DNA from: Limisphaerales bacterium | Lineage (GTDB): Bacteria > Verrucomicrobiota > Verrucomicrobiia > Limisphaerales > UBA11358 | NCBI GenBank assembly: GCA_003133815.1 | Contig: PKZR01000250.1 | Location: 1-10,237, forward strand | Direction: 5' to 3' | Length of the DNA: 10,237 bases | Shown: positions 1-6,833 of the stretch, in pieces | How the letters are laid out: the number at the start of each line of letters is the position of its first letter | How positions within the stretch are numbered: position 1 is the first letter of the stretch | Notes under the pieces: generated by a model | Told to the model about the DNA's origin: nothing | The model's database searches: none | Seen by the model: the letters and a program-made list of their open reading frames with translations, nothing else | Made by a program: the position numbers and the translations under genes

Positions 1-2291
1 TGGTGTTGCGCTACGGCGCGGCGGTGGTGGTGATGGCATTTGACGAACTCGGCCAGGCGGATTCGTTCGAGCGGAAAATTTCCGTCTGCAAACGCGCCTA
101 TGATCTGCTGGTGGAAAAAATCGGCTTTCCGCCGCAGGACATCATTTTCGATCCGAACGTGCTGACCGTCGGCACAGGTTTGGAGGAGCACGCGAATTAC
201 GCCGTGGATTTCATCCGCGCGACACAGTGGATCAAGGAAAATTTGCCGCACGCGAAGGTCAGCGGCGGCATCAGCAACATTTCATTTTCATTTCGCGGCA
301 ACAACGCCGTGCGCGAGGCGATGCACAGCGCGTTTCTGTATCACGCCATCAAGGCCGGACTCGACATGGGCATAGTCAACGCCGGAATGCTCGAAGTTTA
401 CGAGGAAGTCCCGAAAGAACTTTTGGGACTGGTCGAGGACGTTTTGCTGAATCGCCGCGAGGATGGAACGGAACGATTGATCAAATTCGCCGAGTCGGTG
501 AAGCAAAAGGGCAAGGTCGCCATTGCCGAAGACGCGTGGCGCAGCGGCACGGTCGAGGAACGCCTGTCGCACGCACTCGTCAAAGGCATCGTGGATTTCA
601 TTGATGCCGACACCGAGGAAGCACGCCAAAAATACGTCAGGCCGTTGCTCGTCATCGAAGGTCCGCTCATGAGCGGCATGAACGTCGTCGGCGATTTATT
701 CGGCTCGGGCAAAATGTTTTTGCCGCAAGTCGTCAAATCCGCGCGCGTGATGAAAAAGGCAGTCGCTTATCTGCAACCGTTTCTGGAAGCTGAAAAATCC
801 GCCGGTGCCGCGAAGACGCAGGGGAAAATTCTTCTGGCCACGGTCAAAGGCGACGTTCACGACATCGGCAAGAACATCGTCGGCGTCGTGTTGCGCTGCA
901 ACAATTACGAGATCATTGATTTGGGCGTGATGGTTCCGTGCGAAAAGATTTTGCAGACGGCGATTGACGAGAAGGTGGACATCATCGGTTTGAGCGGACT
1001 CATCACGCCGTCGCTGGACGAAATGGTTCACGTCGCGCGCGAGATGGAACGCAAAGGCCTGACGCTCCCGCTGCTCATCGGCGGCGCGACGACGAGCAAG
1101 GCGCACACGGCGGTGAAAATCGCGCCGAATTTTAATCAACCGGTTGTCCACGTCCTCGACGCAAGCCGCGCCGTGCCGGTGGCGAGCAATCTGATCAGCG
1201 CGGAACACAAACCAAAGTTCGCCGCGCAAATCCGCGAAGAATACGACCGCGTCCGCGCGACGCACAGCAGCCAGACGGCGAAACTGCTGCCGCTGGAAGC
1301 CGCGCGCAAGAACGCGCCGAAATTGAAATTTGATGATTTGGCTAAACCGGAATTTACCGGCAACAAAATGATTGAGCCTGCGCTCGCCGAACTTGTGCCA
1401 TTCATTGACTGGTCGCCGTTTTTCCACACTTGGGAATTGCGCGGCGTTTATCCAAAAATTCTCCAGCACGAAAAGCACGGTGAGGAAGCCCGCAAACTTT
1501 TTGTCGATGCGCAGAAACTGCTCGAAGAAATCGTCAGCAAGAAATTGATTCAACCCAATGCGGTTTATGGTTTCTTCCCGGCCAATCGCGTTGGCGACGA
1601 CGTGGAACTTTACACGGACGAAACGCGCACGAAGGTTTTGACCACGTTTCATTTCCTGCGCCAGCAAATTGAAAAAGGCGACGGCACGCCGAACTGGTGT
1701 CTCGCCGATTTCATCGCGCCGAAAGGCTCGCCAGATTTCATCGGCGGCTTTGCCGTCACGAGCGGTCACAACTTGAAAGAACTCGTCGAAAAATTCAAGG
1801 CCGACCACGACGATTACAACGCCATCATGGCGGAAGCATTGGCAGACAGACTCGCCGAAGCGTTCGCGGAATTTTTGCACAAGCGCGCACGTGAAGAATG
1901 GGGCTTTGGCAAAGTTGAAAATTTGAGACCCGAAGATTTGATCGAGGAAAAATATCGCGGCATCCGTCCGGCGGCTGGTTATCCGGCATGTCCTGACCAT
2001 ACCGAAAAAGGAATTCTCTGGAAGCTGCTCGATGTTGAAAAAAACGCCGGCATCAAGCTGACGGAGAGTTTTGCGATGTGGCCCGGCAGTTCGGTGAGCG
2101 GGCTTTATTTCGCGCATCCCCATTCAAAATATTTCGCCGTGGGAAAATTGGGCCGCGACCAGTTGCTGGATTATCATCTGCGAAAGGGACTGACGTTACA
2201 GGAAGTCGAGCGATGGCTTGGCCCGTGGCTGAATTATGATCCGGCAAAAGCCGTTGCCACTGAAGCCTGCGCCTGCGGCATTTCGCATTGA
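1..2291 (+). CDS. metH: Methionine synthase, cobalamin-dependent (C-terminal part, 5' end outside window)
   Basis: Cytosolic enzyme that moves a methyl group from 5-methyltetrahydrofolate via methylcobalamin to homocysteine, making methionine. The frame is open at the left edge, and the first in-frame GTG at base 3 is an internal valine codon. Counting residues from base 3, the end of the pterin-binding domain comes first (FDPNVLTVGTGLEEH near 49-63, SNISFSFRGNN near 91-101). The helical cobalamin cap follows (IEGPLMSGMNVVGDLFG, 218-234). The Rossmann B12 domain has GDVHDIGKN at 283-291, where H286 is the expected cobalt ligand, then GLSGLITPS and LIGGATTS. The reactivation domain starts near 445 (FIDWSPFF at 467) and carries the AdoMet motif RPAAGYPACPDH at 655-666. 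It aligns almost without gaps to my memory of E. coli MetH; the homocysteine domain and the start lie upstream. A short tail after the usual end contains ACAC. The next gene's start codon directly follows the TGA stop, suggesting co-transcription. Confidence 0.98.
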   Translation, partial: VLRYGAAVVVMAFDELGQADSFERKISVCKRAYDLLVEKIGFPPQDIIFDPNVLTVGTGLEEHANYAVDFIRATQWIKENLPHAKVSGGISNISFSFRGNNAVREAMHSAFLYHAIKAGLDMGIVNAGMLEVYEEVPKELLGLVEDVLLNRREDGTERLIKFAESVKQKGKVAIAEDAWRSGTVEERLSHALVKGIVDFIDADTEEARQKYVRPLLVIEGPLMSGMNVVGDLFGSGKMFLPQVVKSARVMKKAVAYLQPFLEAEKSAGAAKTQGKILLATVKGDVHDIGKNIVGVVLRCNNYEIIDLGVMVPCEKILQTAIDEKVDIIGLSGLITPSLDEMVHVAREMERKGLTLPLLIGGATTSKAHTAVKIAPNFNQPVVHVLDASRAVPVASNLISAEHKPKFAAQIREEYDRVRATHSSQTAKLLPLEAARKNAPKLKFDDLAKPEFTGNKMIEPALAELVPFIDWSPFFHTWELRGVYPKILQHEKHGEEARKLFVDAQKLLEEIVSKKLIQPNAVYGFFPANRVGDDVELYTDETRTKVLTTFHFLRQQIEKGDGTPNWCLADFIAPKGSPDFIGGFAVTSGHNLKELVEKFKADHDDYNAIMAEALADRLAEAFAEFLHKRAREEWGFGKVENLRPEDLIEEKYRGIRPAAGYPACPDHTEKGILWKLLDVEKNAGIKLTESFAMWPGSSVSGLYFAHPHSKYFAVGKLGRDQLLDYHLRKGLTLQEVERWLGPWLNYDPAKAVATEACACGISH

Positions 2292-3770
2292 TTGCAAATC
2301 CGCAGGCCGAACAAAACCTTGAACACGACTTCAGAAAAAACCCGACGTTGGAATTTCAGCCGCCGCGAACGCATCTGCGTGGCGGTAGGATTCTGCCTGC
2401 TCATCGCCTTTGGCATCTATCTGGAGCGGCGCACGGCGCTTCGACGCATTCCGATGACGGATTTGGGTGTTTTCGCCGTGGCATCCGAGGCAGTTTGGAG
2501 CGGACAAAATCCTTATCTGATCACCGACTGGCACGGCTGGCACTATCAATACCCGCCGACGCTGGCGATTTTATTTCTGCCGCTGGCCGAGCCTGTTCCG
2601 AAAGGTTTGCCCGTCCTGAAACCGGGAGAAGAATACACAGAATCCAACACGCCTTACGGCTACGAATTGAGCGGGCATCCCGGTTATGGACACGGCAGTT
2701 ATTATTATGGAGTGAAAGATCAGAACCGGCGGTTCGTCGGGATTGTTGCGGCCTGGTATTTGTTCAGCGTGTTTTTCGTTTTTTTCTCCGCACATGCCCT
2801 GGCGTGCGCCTTGGAAGGTTCCGGCTTGAGTTCAGCTCCTCCGGACGGGAATGTCGAGCGCGGACGCTGGTGGAAATTGCGCCTGCTGCCCCTGCTAGTG
2901 TGTGTGGGCTCGTTGGGCAGGGATGTCTCTCGCGGCCAGGTGGACGTGCTTATGCTGGCCATGGTTGCACTTGGAATTTATCTGACTGCAAATAAATTCG
3001 GCTTCAAAGCAGGACTTTGTTTTGCATTTCCAGCGACGGTTAAAATGTGCCCCCCATTCCTGCTGATCTACCCGTTTTGGCGACGGCAATGGAAGCTGGC
3101 GGCGGGCGTGGTCATCGGCCTTGTTTTCTTTTTGCTGATACTTCCCGCAATCACCTTGGGACCGCAACGCACAATCGGATTATATCAGACCTGGATTCAA
3201 GTTCTCGCAGAACCGGCGCTCGGACACGGCGACGACACTTCGCGGCTGAATGAATTGACGGGCATGACAAGCACGGACAATCAATCCCTGCTCGCGGCCA
3301 TTCACAACTGGCGATATTTCTCGCTGCCGCGAACCGAACGACCGCAGGAAGCGGCGCCATGGGAACGTGATGTGGTTTACGTCATCGGCACGGCGATGTT
3401 GGCGGGAATTGGATTCGCCGGCGGATTCCGGCGGCAGGATTCGCGACGTGAACTGCTCATCATTGCCGGACTGCTGATTGGACTGGCGTTTTTGGTCAGC
3501 CCCATCGTCCATAATTTTTATCATCTGCTGATGCTGCCGCTGATAGCGGCCCTGCTGGATCAAGGGCTGGCGCGTGAGCCGGGCGGCGCGACCGATTGGA
3601 AATTACTTCTGCCGGTGTTCGTTTTTGTGACCATTGACTTTATGGCGGCGATACCGGGCATTGGACCTTTGCTGCGGGACTTGGGCGCACCGTTGTTAAG
3701 CCTGGTTTATTTAATGTGGGCTGGAGCGACGGTTTTGAACAAAGCGAAACATAACAGACCAGCCATTTAA
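2292..3770 (+). CDS. GT87/DUF2029-family integral membrane glycosyltransferase
   Basis: Predicted inner-membrane protein of 492 residues in the GT-C fold class, whose members use polyprenyl-phosphate sugars. Family-like landmarks in order are: a first membrane helix (about 28-45), an acidic TDLGVF at 56-61 at the start of the first external loop, SGQNPY at 70-75, YQYPPTLAILFLPLA at 85-99, a hydrophobic segment 148-174, SRGQVDVLMLAM at 213-224, ATVKMCPPFLL at 248-258, a strong helix 268-288, TDNQSLLAAIHN at 328-339, SPIVHNFYH at 403-411, and terminal helices to about 482. The substrate cannot be read from sequence. The reading frame opens with TTG immediately after the metH stop; TTG at 2319 is an alternative start, and neither has a Shine-Dalgarno sequence. 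Residues 103-147 form a hydrophilic Tyr/Gly-rich loop that I do not expect in this family. The gene probably reads through from metH. Its TAA overlaps the stop of the convergent deacetylase gene. Confidence 0.8.
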   Translation: MQIRRPNKTLNTTSEKTRRWNFSRRERICVAVGFCLLIAFGIYLERRTALRRIPMTDLGVFAVASEAVWSGQNPYLITDWHGWHYQYPPTLAILFLPLAEPVPKGLPVLKPGEEYTESNTPYGYELSGHPGYGHGSYYYGVKDQNRRFVGIVAAWYLFSVFFVFFSAHALACALEGSGLSSAPPDGNVERGRWWKLRLLPLLVCVGSLGRDVSRGQVDVLMLAMVALGIYLTANKFGFKAGLCFAFPATVKMCPPFLLIYPFWRRQWKLAAGVVIGLVFFLLILPAITLGPQRTIGLYQTWIQVLAEPALGHGDDTSRLNELTGMTSTDNQSLLAAIHNWRYFSLPRTERPQEAAPWERDVVYVIGTAMLAGIGFAGGFRRQDSRRELLIIAGLLIGLAFLVSPIVHNFYHLLMLPLIAALLDQGLAREPGGATDWKLLLPVFVFVTIDFMAAIPGIGPLLRDLGAPLLSLVYLMWAGATVLNKAKHNRPAI

Positions 3771-4552
3771 TCACCCGTCCGGCTTTGAAAACGATTTGGC
3801 GTGACGAAGGCGGAGGATGAATCGCGAAGAAATTCAAATTCGCTGCGGCGCCAGTTTTCTGTGTGGCCGGGATGAACGACAAGTATGCCGTTCTTCTTTT
3901 GGAGGCAGGCCGCGAAACCTGGAAAATATTCCGGGTAACGGTGATAATTCTTAAAATCATAAATCCCGGCGAAACCCTCATTTGTGGAAATGTCAGCCGC
4001 GCGCAATTCCGACAGCATCCGCGCCCCGTAATTTCCGATAAAAGCCGCCTTCAGCCACGGAAGCCGGTGCTTCCGGAGATTTTTCACCGGCTCGCAGGTG
4101 TTGCGGACATAGGGACGGCCTCTGGGCGGCAGACTTGAAACAAATTCAATCAAACCTTCCCTGATGCCGGGCAATTGATGCGCGTGCAGGTGGCCGTCAA
4201 TGTAATCCGGCGACCTGCCGCATTTTTTAAGGAATAGTTCATACTGTGCCGCAACCTCGTTTCGGATTTCATTTGCCCGGATTTGACCCAGAAGCGATTG
4301 CCGCAAAACGGTTCCAAAAGCCGGGAGCGATTTTTTATTTTCCAAAGCCGTCAAGGTTTCATCCGCGATGCAGAAATGAAGCCCGATGTCCACGCCGGAT
4401 TGCAGTTCCAGCAACGGCTTCAACACATCTCTACCGCATCGCTCAAGTGCCACCATGCAGGAAACGGCGCTCAAACGATTCGAGCCGCATAGCTCAAGAA
4501 TAGCCCGGTCAATATCTTCGCCCATCCCATAGTCGTCTGCGCAAACAATCAT
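3767..4552 (-). CDS. YdjC/ChbG/HpnK-family carbohydrate deacetylase
   Basis: Predicted metal-dependent deacetylase of 261 residues. Family members remove N-acetyl groups from sugars such as diacetylchitobiose (ChbG), and HpnK acts in hopanoid biosynthesis. Visible motifs are CADDYGMG at 4-11 (metal-binding Asp), GVDIGLHF at 53-60 (H59), DYIDGHLHAHQLPG at 116-129 (His cluster), and VVHPGH at 225-230 near the C-terminus. Length is close to the family norm, and no signal peptide or membrane segment is seen, so it is probably cytosolic. The ATG at 4552 is supported by AAGGTGG ending 4 nt upstream, the only strong Shine-Dalgarno in the window. It diverges from the nuclease-domain gene and converges on the GT87 gene, with stop codons overlapping by 4 bp. 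The actual sugar substrate is unknown; the glycosyltransferase next door is only weak circumstantial support for envelope glycan or glycolipid work. Confidence 0.9.
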   Translation of the reverse strand: MIVCADDYGMGEDIDRAILELCGSNRLSAVSCMVALERCGRDVLKPLLELQSGVDIGLHFCIADETLTALENKKSLPAFGTVLRQSLLGQIRANEIRNEVAAQYELFLKKCGRSPDYIDGHLHAHQLPGIREGLIEFVSSLPPRGRPYVRNTCEPVKNLRKHRLPWLKAAFIGNYGARMLSELRAADISTNEGFAGIYDFKNYHRYPEYFPGFAACLQKKNGILVVHPGHTENWRRSEFEFLRDSSSAFVTPNRFQSRTGD

Positions 4553-4556
4553 CTTT

Positions 4557-4563
4557 CCACCTT
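4557..4563 (-). promoter_or_regulatory. Shine-Dalgarno of the deacetylase gene
   Basis: Read on the minus strand this is AAGGTGG, a 6/7 match to AAGGAGG, with 4 nt (AAAG) before the ATG at 4552. It fixes the start of the YdjC/ChbG-type gene and stands out because the other genes here have no comparable site. Further upstream on the same strand lies TTGACA (complement of 4584-4589), but no good -10 hexamer follows at 16-18 nt. Confidence 0.7.
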
Positions 4564-4610
4564 GTTGAATTATTTTCCCAATTTGTCAAGCCGCCGCTCG
4601 CCTACAAAAC

Positions 4611-4638
4611 TTGTATTTTGTTATTTTAGCAATAAACT
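4611..4638 (+). promoter_or_regulatory. Candidate promoter of the DUF151-holA genes
   Basis: TTGTAT (4611-4616), a 16-nt spacer and TAAACT (4633-4638) resemble a sigma70-type promoter, with three and four matches to consensus. The stretch is A/T-rich, unlike its flanks. Transcription would begin almost at the ATG at 4645, giving a leaderless or nearly leaderless mRNA; no Shine-Dalgarno is present. The 92-bp divergent spacer 4553-4644 must hold promoters for both flanking genes. The hexamers are weak, so this is a suggestion only. Confidence 0.28.
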
Positions 4639-4644
4639 CTGTTC

Positions 4645-5106
4645 ATGAAGAACGACGTTGTGCCGGTTCAAATTCGCGGGATTCTTCCAGCGCCCAGCGG
4701 TTGTGCGCTGTTCGTCGGCAACGACGACAAGGTTTTCGTCATCAACGTCGAGCCTCAGATGGGGCAGGTCATCGGAATGTTTTTGCGCCAGACGCCCAAG
4801 GAACGCCCGCTCACGCACGACCTCATCAACCGGGTTTTTCTCGGATTCGGCATCAGCGTTGAGCGTGTCATCATCACCGACCTGAAAAACTCCACCTACT
4901 TCGCCCGGTTGATTTTGCAACAGCAAAATGAATTGCAGACGGCGCGGAAAATCGTGGAGGTGGACGCCCGCCCAAGCGATTGTCTTGCGATTGCCGCCGC
5001 GCAGAAAAAACCGATTTTTGTTTCCGCGCCGTTGTTCGAGCAGGTTGAGGACATGACCGAAGTCCTGAACCGCATCAACGAGACCGGCAGCGAATCCGCC
5101 GATTAA
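4645..5106 (+). CDS. Bifunctional nuclease domain (DUF151/BFN) protein
   Basis: Small protein of 153 residues that matches the DUF151 family along its length. Recognisable signatures are GCALFVGNDDKVFVINV at 19-35, the highly conserved RPLTHDL at 54-60, ERVIITDLKNSTYFARL at 73-89, and VDARPSDCLAIAA at 106-118, where most members have DARPSDALALA. Plant members of the family have reported DNase and RNase activity, but the role in bacteria is not settled, so the nuclease function is inherited from the family name rather than shown. It is probably cytosolic, with no signal peptide or membrane helix. The ATG at 4645 lacks a Shine-Dalgarno and lies just after an A/T-rich stretch. The holA gene begins 1 nt after its TAA, so the two are almost certainly co-transcribed and perhaps translationally coupled. 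Confidence 0.92.
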   Translation: MKNDVVPVQIRGILPAPSGCALFVGNDDKVFVINVEPQMGQVIGMFLRQTPKERPLTHDLINRVFLGFGISVERVIITDLKNSTYFARLILQQQNELQTARKIVEVDARPSDCLAIAAAQKKPIFVSAPLFEQVEDMTEVLNRINETGSESAD

Positions 5107-5107
5107 A

Positions 5108-6238
5108 ATGGCCGCCGCAAAATCCCCAGCGCTAGCGCTTATATGCGGCGACGACGAATTCGCCGTCAAGCAGCGCGCCAAGCAGATATACATCCAGTGG
5201 TCCGAGGAACTAGGCGGCATGGACCACGAAATCATTGACGCCTCGGTTTCCAACAGCGGCGATGCGCTGACCGCAATCGCAAAGCTTCGCGAAGCCCTGA
5301 ACACCCTGCCTTTTTTCGGTTCTGGCAAGGTCGTCTGGCTGCGCGACTGCAATTTCCTAGGCGACGAGCGCGCCGCTTCCGCGCAGGCCGTGACGGAAAC
5401 CTTGAACGAAGTCGCCGACGAACTGAAGAATTTCATATGGCAAAACGTCAGGCTTTTGATCAGCGCCGGCAAGGTGGACAAGCGCAAAACATTTTTCAAG
5501 ACACTCGACAAGATTGGTTCAGTCGAAAGTTTCGCGGGTCTGTCAGCGGACGACAAGGACTGGGTGGAACGCGCCGAAGTTGCGGCACGGACGGCTGTCC
5601 GTGAACGGAAAAAAGAAATATCAGAGGAAGCTCTCGCCGAGCTGGTTAGCCGCGTCGGGCCAAATGCGCGGCAGCTTGAAAGCGAAATTGAAAAGCTTTC
5701 CATGTTCACCGGTGACAAAAGCAAAATTGAATTTGCCGATGTTGCGATGATTTGTTCCCGCAACAAGACAGCACGCGCATTTGCGCGCGGCGACGCGTTG
5801 GGCGACCGCAACCTGCCCGTGCTGCTCAAGCGACTGGATGAAGAATTGTGGGAGGCAAAGTTTGATTCAAAAAAGTCGGAGATCGGCCTGCTGTATGGTT
5901 TGATCGGCAAAATCCGCGCGATGCTGCTGCTCAAGGAAATGCTGCGCGAGGGCTGGATCAAGCCGGAGATGGATTACAACCGTTTCAAGGCGCAGCTTGA
6001 GCGCGTCCCCGCCGACAAGCTTCCGGAGGACAAGCGTTTTAACCCGCTGGCGCTGAATCCATATGTGCTTTACAAAGGACTGCCACAGGCTAAAAAATAC
6101 AGTCAGAGCGAATTGGTTCGCGCAATGGATTTGCTGCTGCGCTGCAACCAGCGGCTGGTCTCCAGCGGACTTGACGAAAAGCTCGTTTTGCAGCAAGCAT
6201 TGGTGCAGATTGTTGCGCCACAGGTGGTAGCGGCCTAG
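5108..6238 (+). CDS. holA: DNA polymerase III subunit delta
   Basis: Clamp-loader subunit that opens the beta sliding clamp during loading onto primed DNA. The 376 residues are slightly longer than E. coli HolA (343). The N-terminal domain opens with LALICGDDEFAVKQRA at 9-24, the family's GDDxF start. A hydrophobic strand pattern typical of the degenerate AAA+ fold follows (FFGSGKVVWLRD, 69-80; NVRLLISAGKVDKRKTFFK, 113-131). The helical middle domain has ISEEALAELVSRVG at 171-184 and QLESEIEKLSMFTGD at 189-203. The C-terminal collar domain runs from about 235, with LYGLIGKIRAMLLLKEML at 262-279 and the ending AMDLLLRCNQRLVSSGLDEK at 339-358, which matches the usual final signature. As in other delta subunits, no P-loop is seen. 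The ATG at 5108 follows the preceding stop by 1 nt with no Shine-Dalgarno, consistent with translational coupling. Confidence 0.93.
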   Translation: MAAAKSPALALICGDDEFAVKQRAKQIYIQWSEELGGMDHEIIDASVSNSGDALTAIAKLREALNTLPFFGSGKVVWLRDCNFLGDERAASAQAVTETLNEVADELKNFIWQNVRLLISAGKVDKRKTFFKTLDKIGSVESFAGLSADDKDWVERAEVAARTAVRERKKEISEEALAELVSRVGPNARQLESEIEKLSMFTGDKSKIEFADVAMICSRNKTARAFARGDALGDRNLPVLLKRLDEELWEAKFDSKKSEIGLLYGLIGKIRAMLLLKEMLREGWIKPEMDYNRFKAQLERVPADKLPEDKRFNPLALNPYVLYKGLPQAKKYSQSELVRAMDLLLRCNQRLVSSGLDEKLVLQQALVQIVAPQVVAA

Positions 6239-6241
6239 AAT
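6213..6241 (+). promoter_or_regulatory. Candidate promoter of the STAS gene inside the holA 3' end
   Basis: TTGCGC (6213-6218), a 17-nt spacer and TAGAAT (6236-6241) form a plausible sigma70-type promoter. The -10 element matches five of six consensus bases and contains the holA TAG stop codon. A second -10-like hexamer, TTTAAT, overlaps at 6241-6246. The start site would fall only a few bases before the ATG at 6255. The -35 half is weak; read-through from holA is equally possible. Confidence 0.3.
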
Positions 6242-6254
6242 TTAATCTGAAACA

Positions 6255-6779
6255 ATGTCAACGTCGTCGGCAAACTTATCGGTATTGGTCGGGAAAAATT
6301 TCGCCTGCGTTAAAATCGCCGGGCGCGCCAATTTTACATCCAGCCCGGATTTCAAGACTCTGCTGGCAGAACTTTCACAAAAGGGCTTCGGGCATTTCAT
6401 CATTGAACTGTCAGAATGCGTTTTGATGGACAGCACATTTCTCGGCATTTTGTCCGGCTTTGGGCTTAAATTGAATCCGACCGGCTCGCCGGACAAATGC
6501 GGCGTTGAATTGCTGAACCCGAATACCCGCGTTCAGGAACTTTTGGAGAATCTTGGCGCAATCCACCTTTTTAAGATCACCATCGGCGCGTTGCAACTGC
6601 CCGACGATGTAAAATCCTGTACGCCCGAATCCATCAACCCGACCCGCGAGGAAATCACTCGCACCAGCCTTGAAGCACACCAAACGCTCATGAAGGTGAA
6701 TCCGGATAACTACGCACGGTTCAAGGATGTGACGCAATTTCTTGCCGAAGATTTGAAGAACCTCGAAAAATCCTCCTAA
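6255..6779 (+). CDS. STAS-domain protein, anti-sigma factor antagonist-like
   Basis: Predicted cytosolic regulator of 174 residues. The first 110 or so match the STAS fold of SpoIIAA/RsbV-type antagonists: a strand pattern at 8-22 (LSVLVGKNFACVKIAG), a helix, then HFIIELSECVLMDSTFLGIL at 47-66. D59-S60-T61 occupies the place of the D-S-S/T in which a serine is phosphorylated by the partner kinase in SpoIIAA and RsbV. The residue after it is Phe where Gly is usual. Residues from about 115 form a mostly helical, charged C-terminal extension (PTREEITRTSLEAHQTLMKV region) that I cannot assign. No partner kinase, phosphatase or sigma factor is encoded nearby, so the partner must lie elsewhere. The start is ATG at 6255, 16 nt after the holA stop, without a Shine-Dalgarno. 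Confidence 0.87.
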   Translation: MSTSSANLSVLVGKNFACVKIAGRANFTSSPDFKTLLAELSQKGFGHFIIELSECVLMDSTFLGILSGFGLKLNPTGSPDKCGVELLNPNTRVQELLENLGAIHLFKITIGALQLPDDVKSCTPESINPTREEITRTSLEAHQTLMKVNPDNYARFKDVTQFLAEDLKNLEKSS

Positions 6780-6833
6780 CCCGCGCTCGACGCTGCCGCT
6801 TGACAATTGGTTAAAACGGGCCTTTGTTGTGGA

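Noticed and set aside
696..2123. 475-codon open frame on the minus strand inside metH
   Set aside because: It is antisense to an unmistakable MetH sequence, has low-complexity Arg/Phe-rich composition and resembles no family. It arises from the codon bias of the real gene.
2288..2995. 235-codon plus-strand frame starting at the metH stop
   Set aside because: It overlaps the GT87 gene in another frame; only the frame from 2292 shows membrane helices and family motifs.
4621..5961. 446-codon minus-strand frame over the DUF151 and holA genes
   Set aside because: Ser/Arg-rich shadow translation lying opposite two well-supported genes, with no recognisable domain.
6800..6828. Perfect TTGACA upstream of the SUMF1-fold gene as a promoter
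   Set aside because: The -35 box at 6800-6805 is perfect, but the hexamer 17 nt later is TTTGTT, a poor -10, and no better one lies at 16-18 nt. It may still act, but I cannot support it as a feature.
6780..6833. Possible terminator between the STAS and SUMF1-fold genes
   Set aside because: The 54-bp spacer has no stable inverted repeat followed by a T-run.
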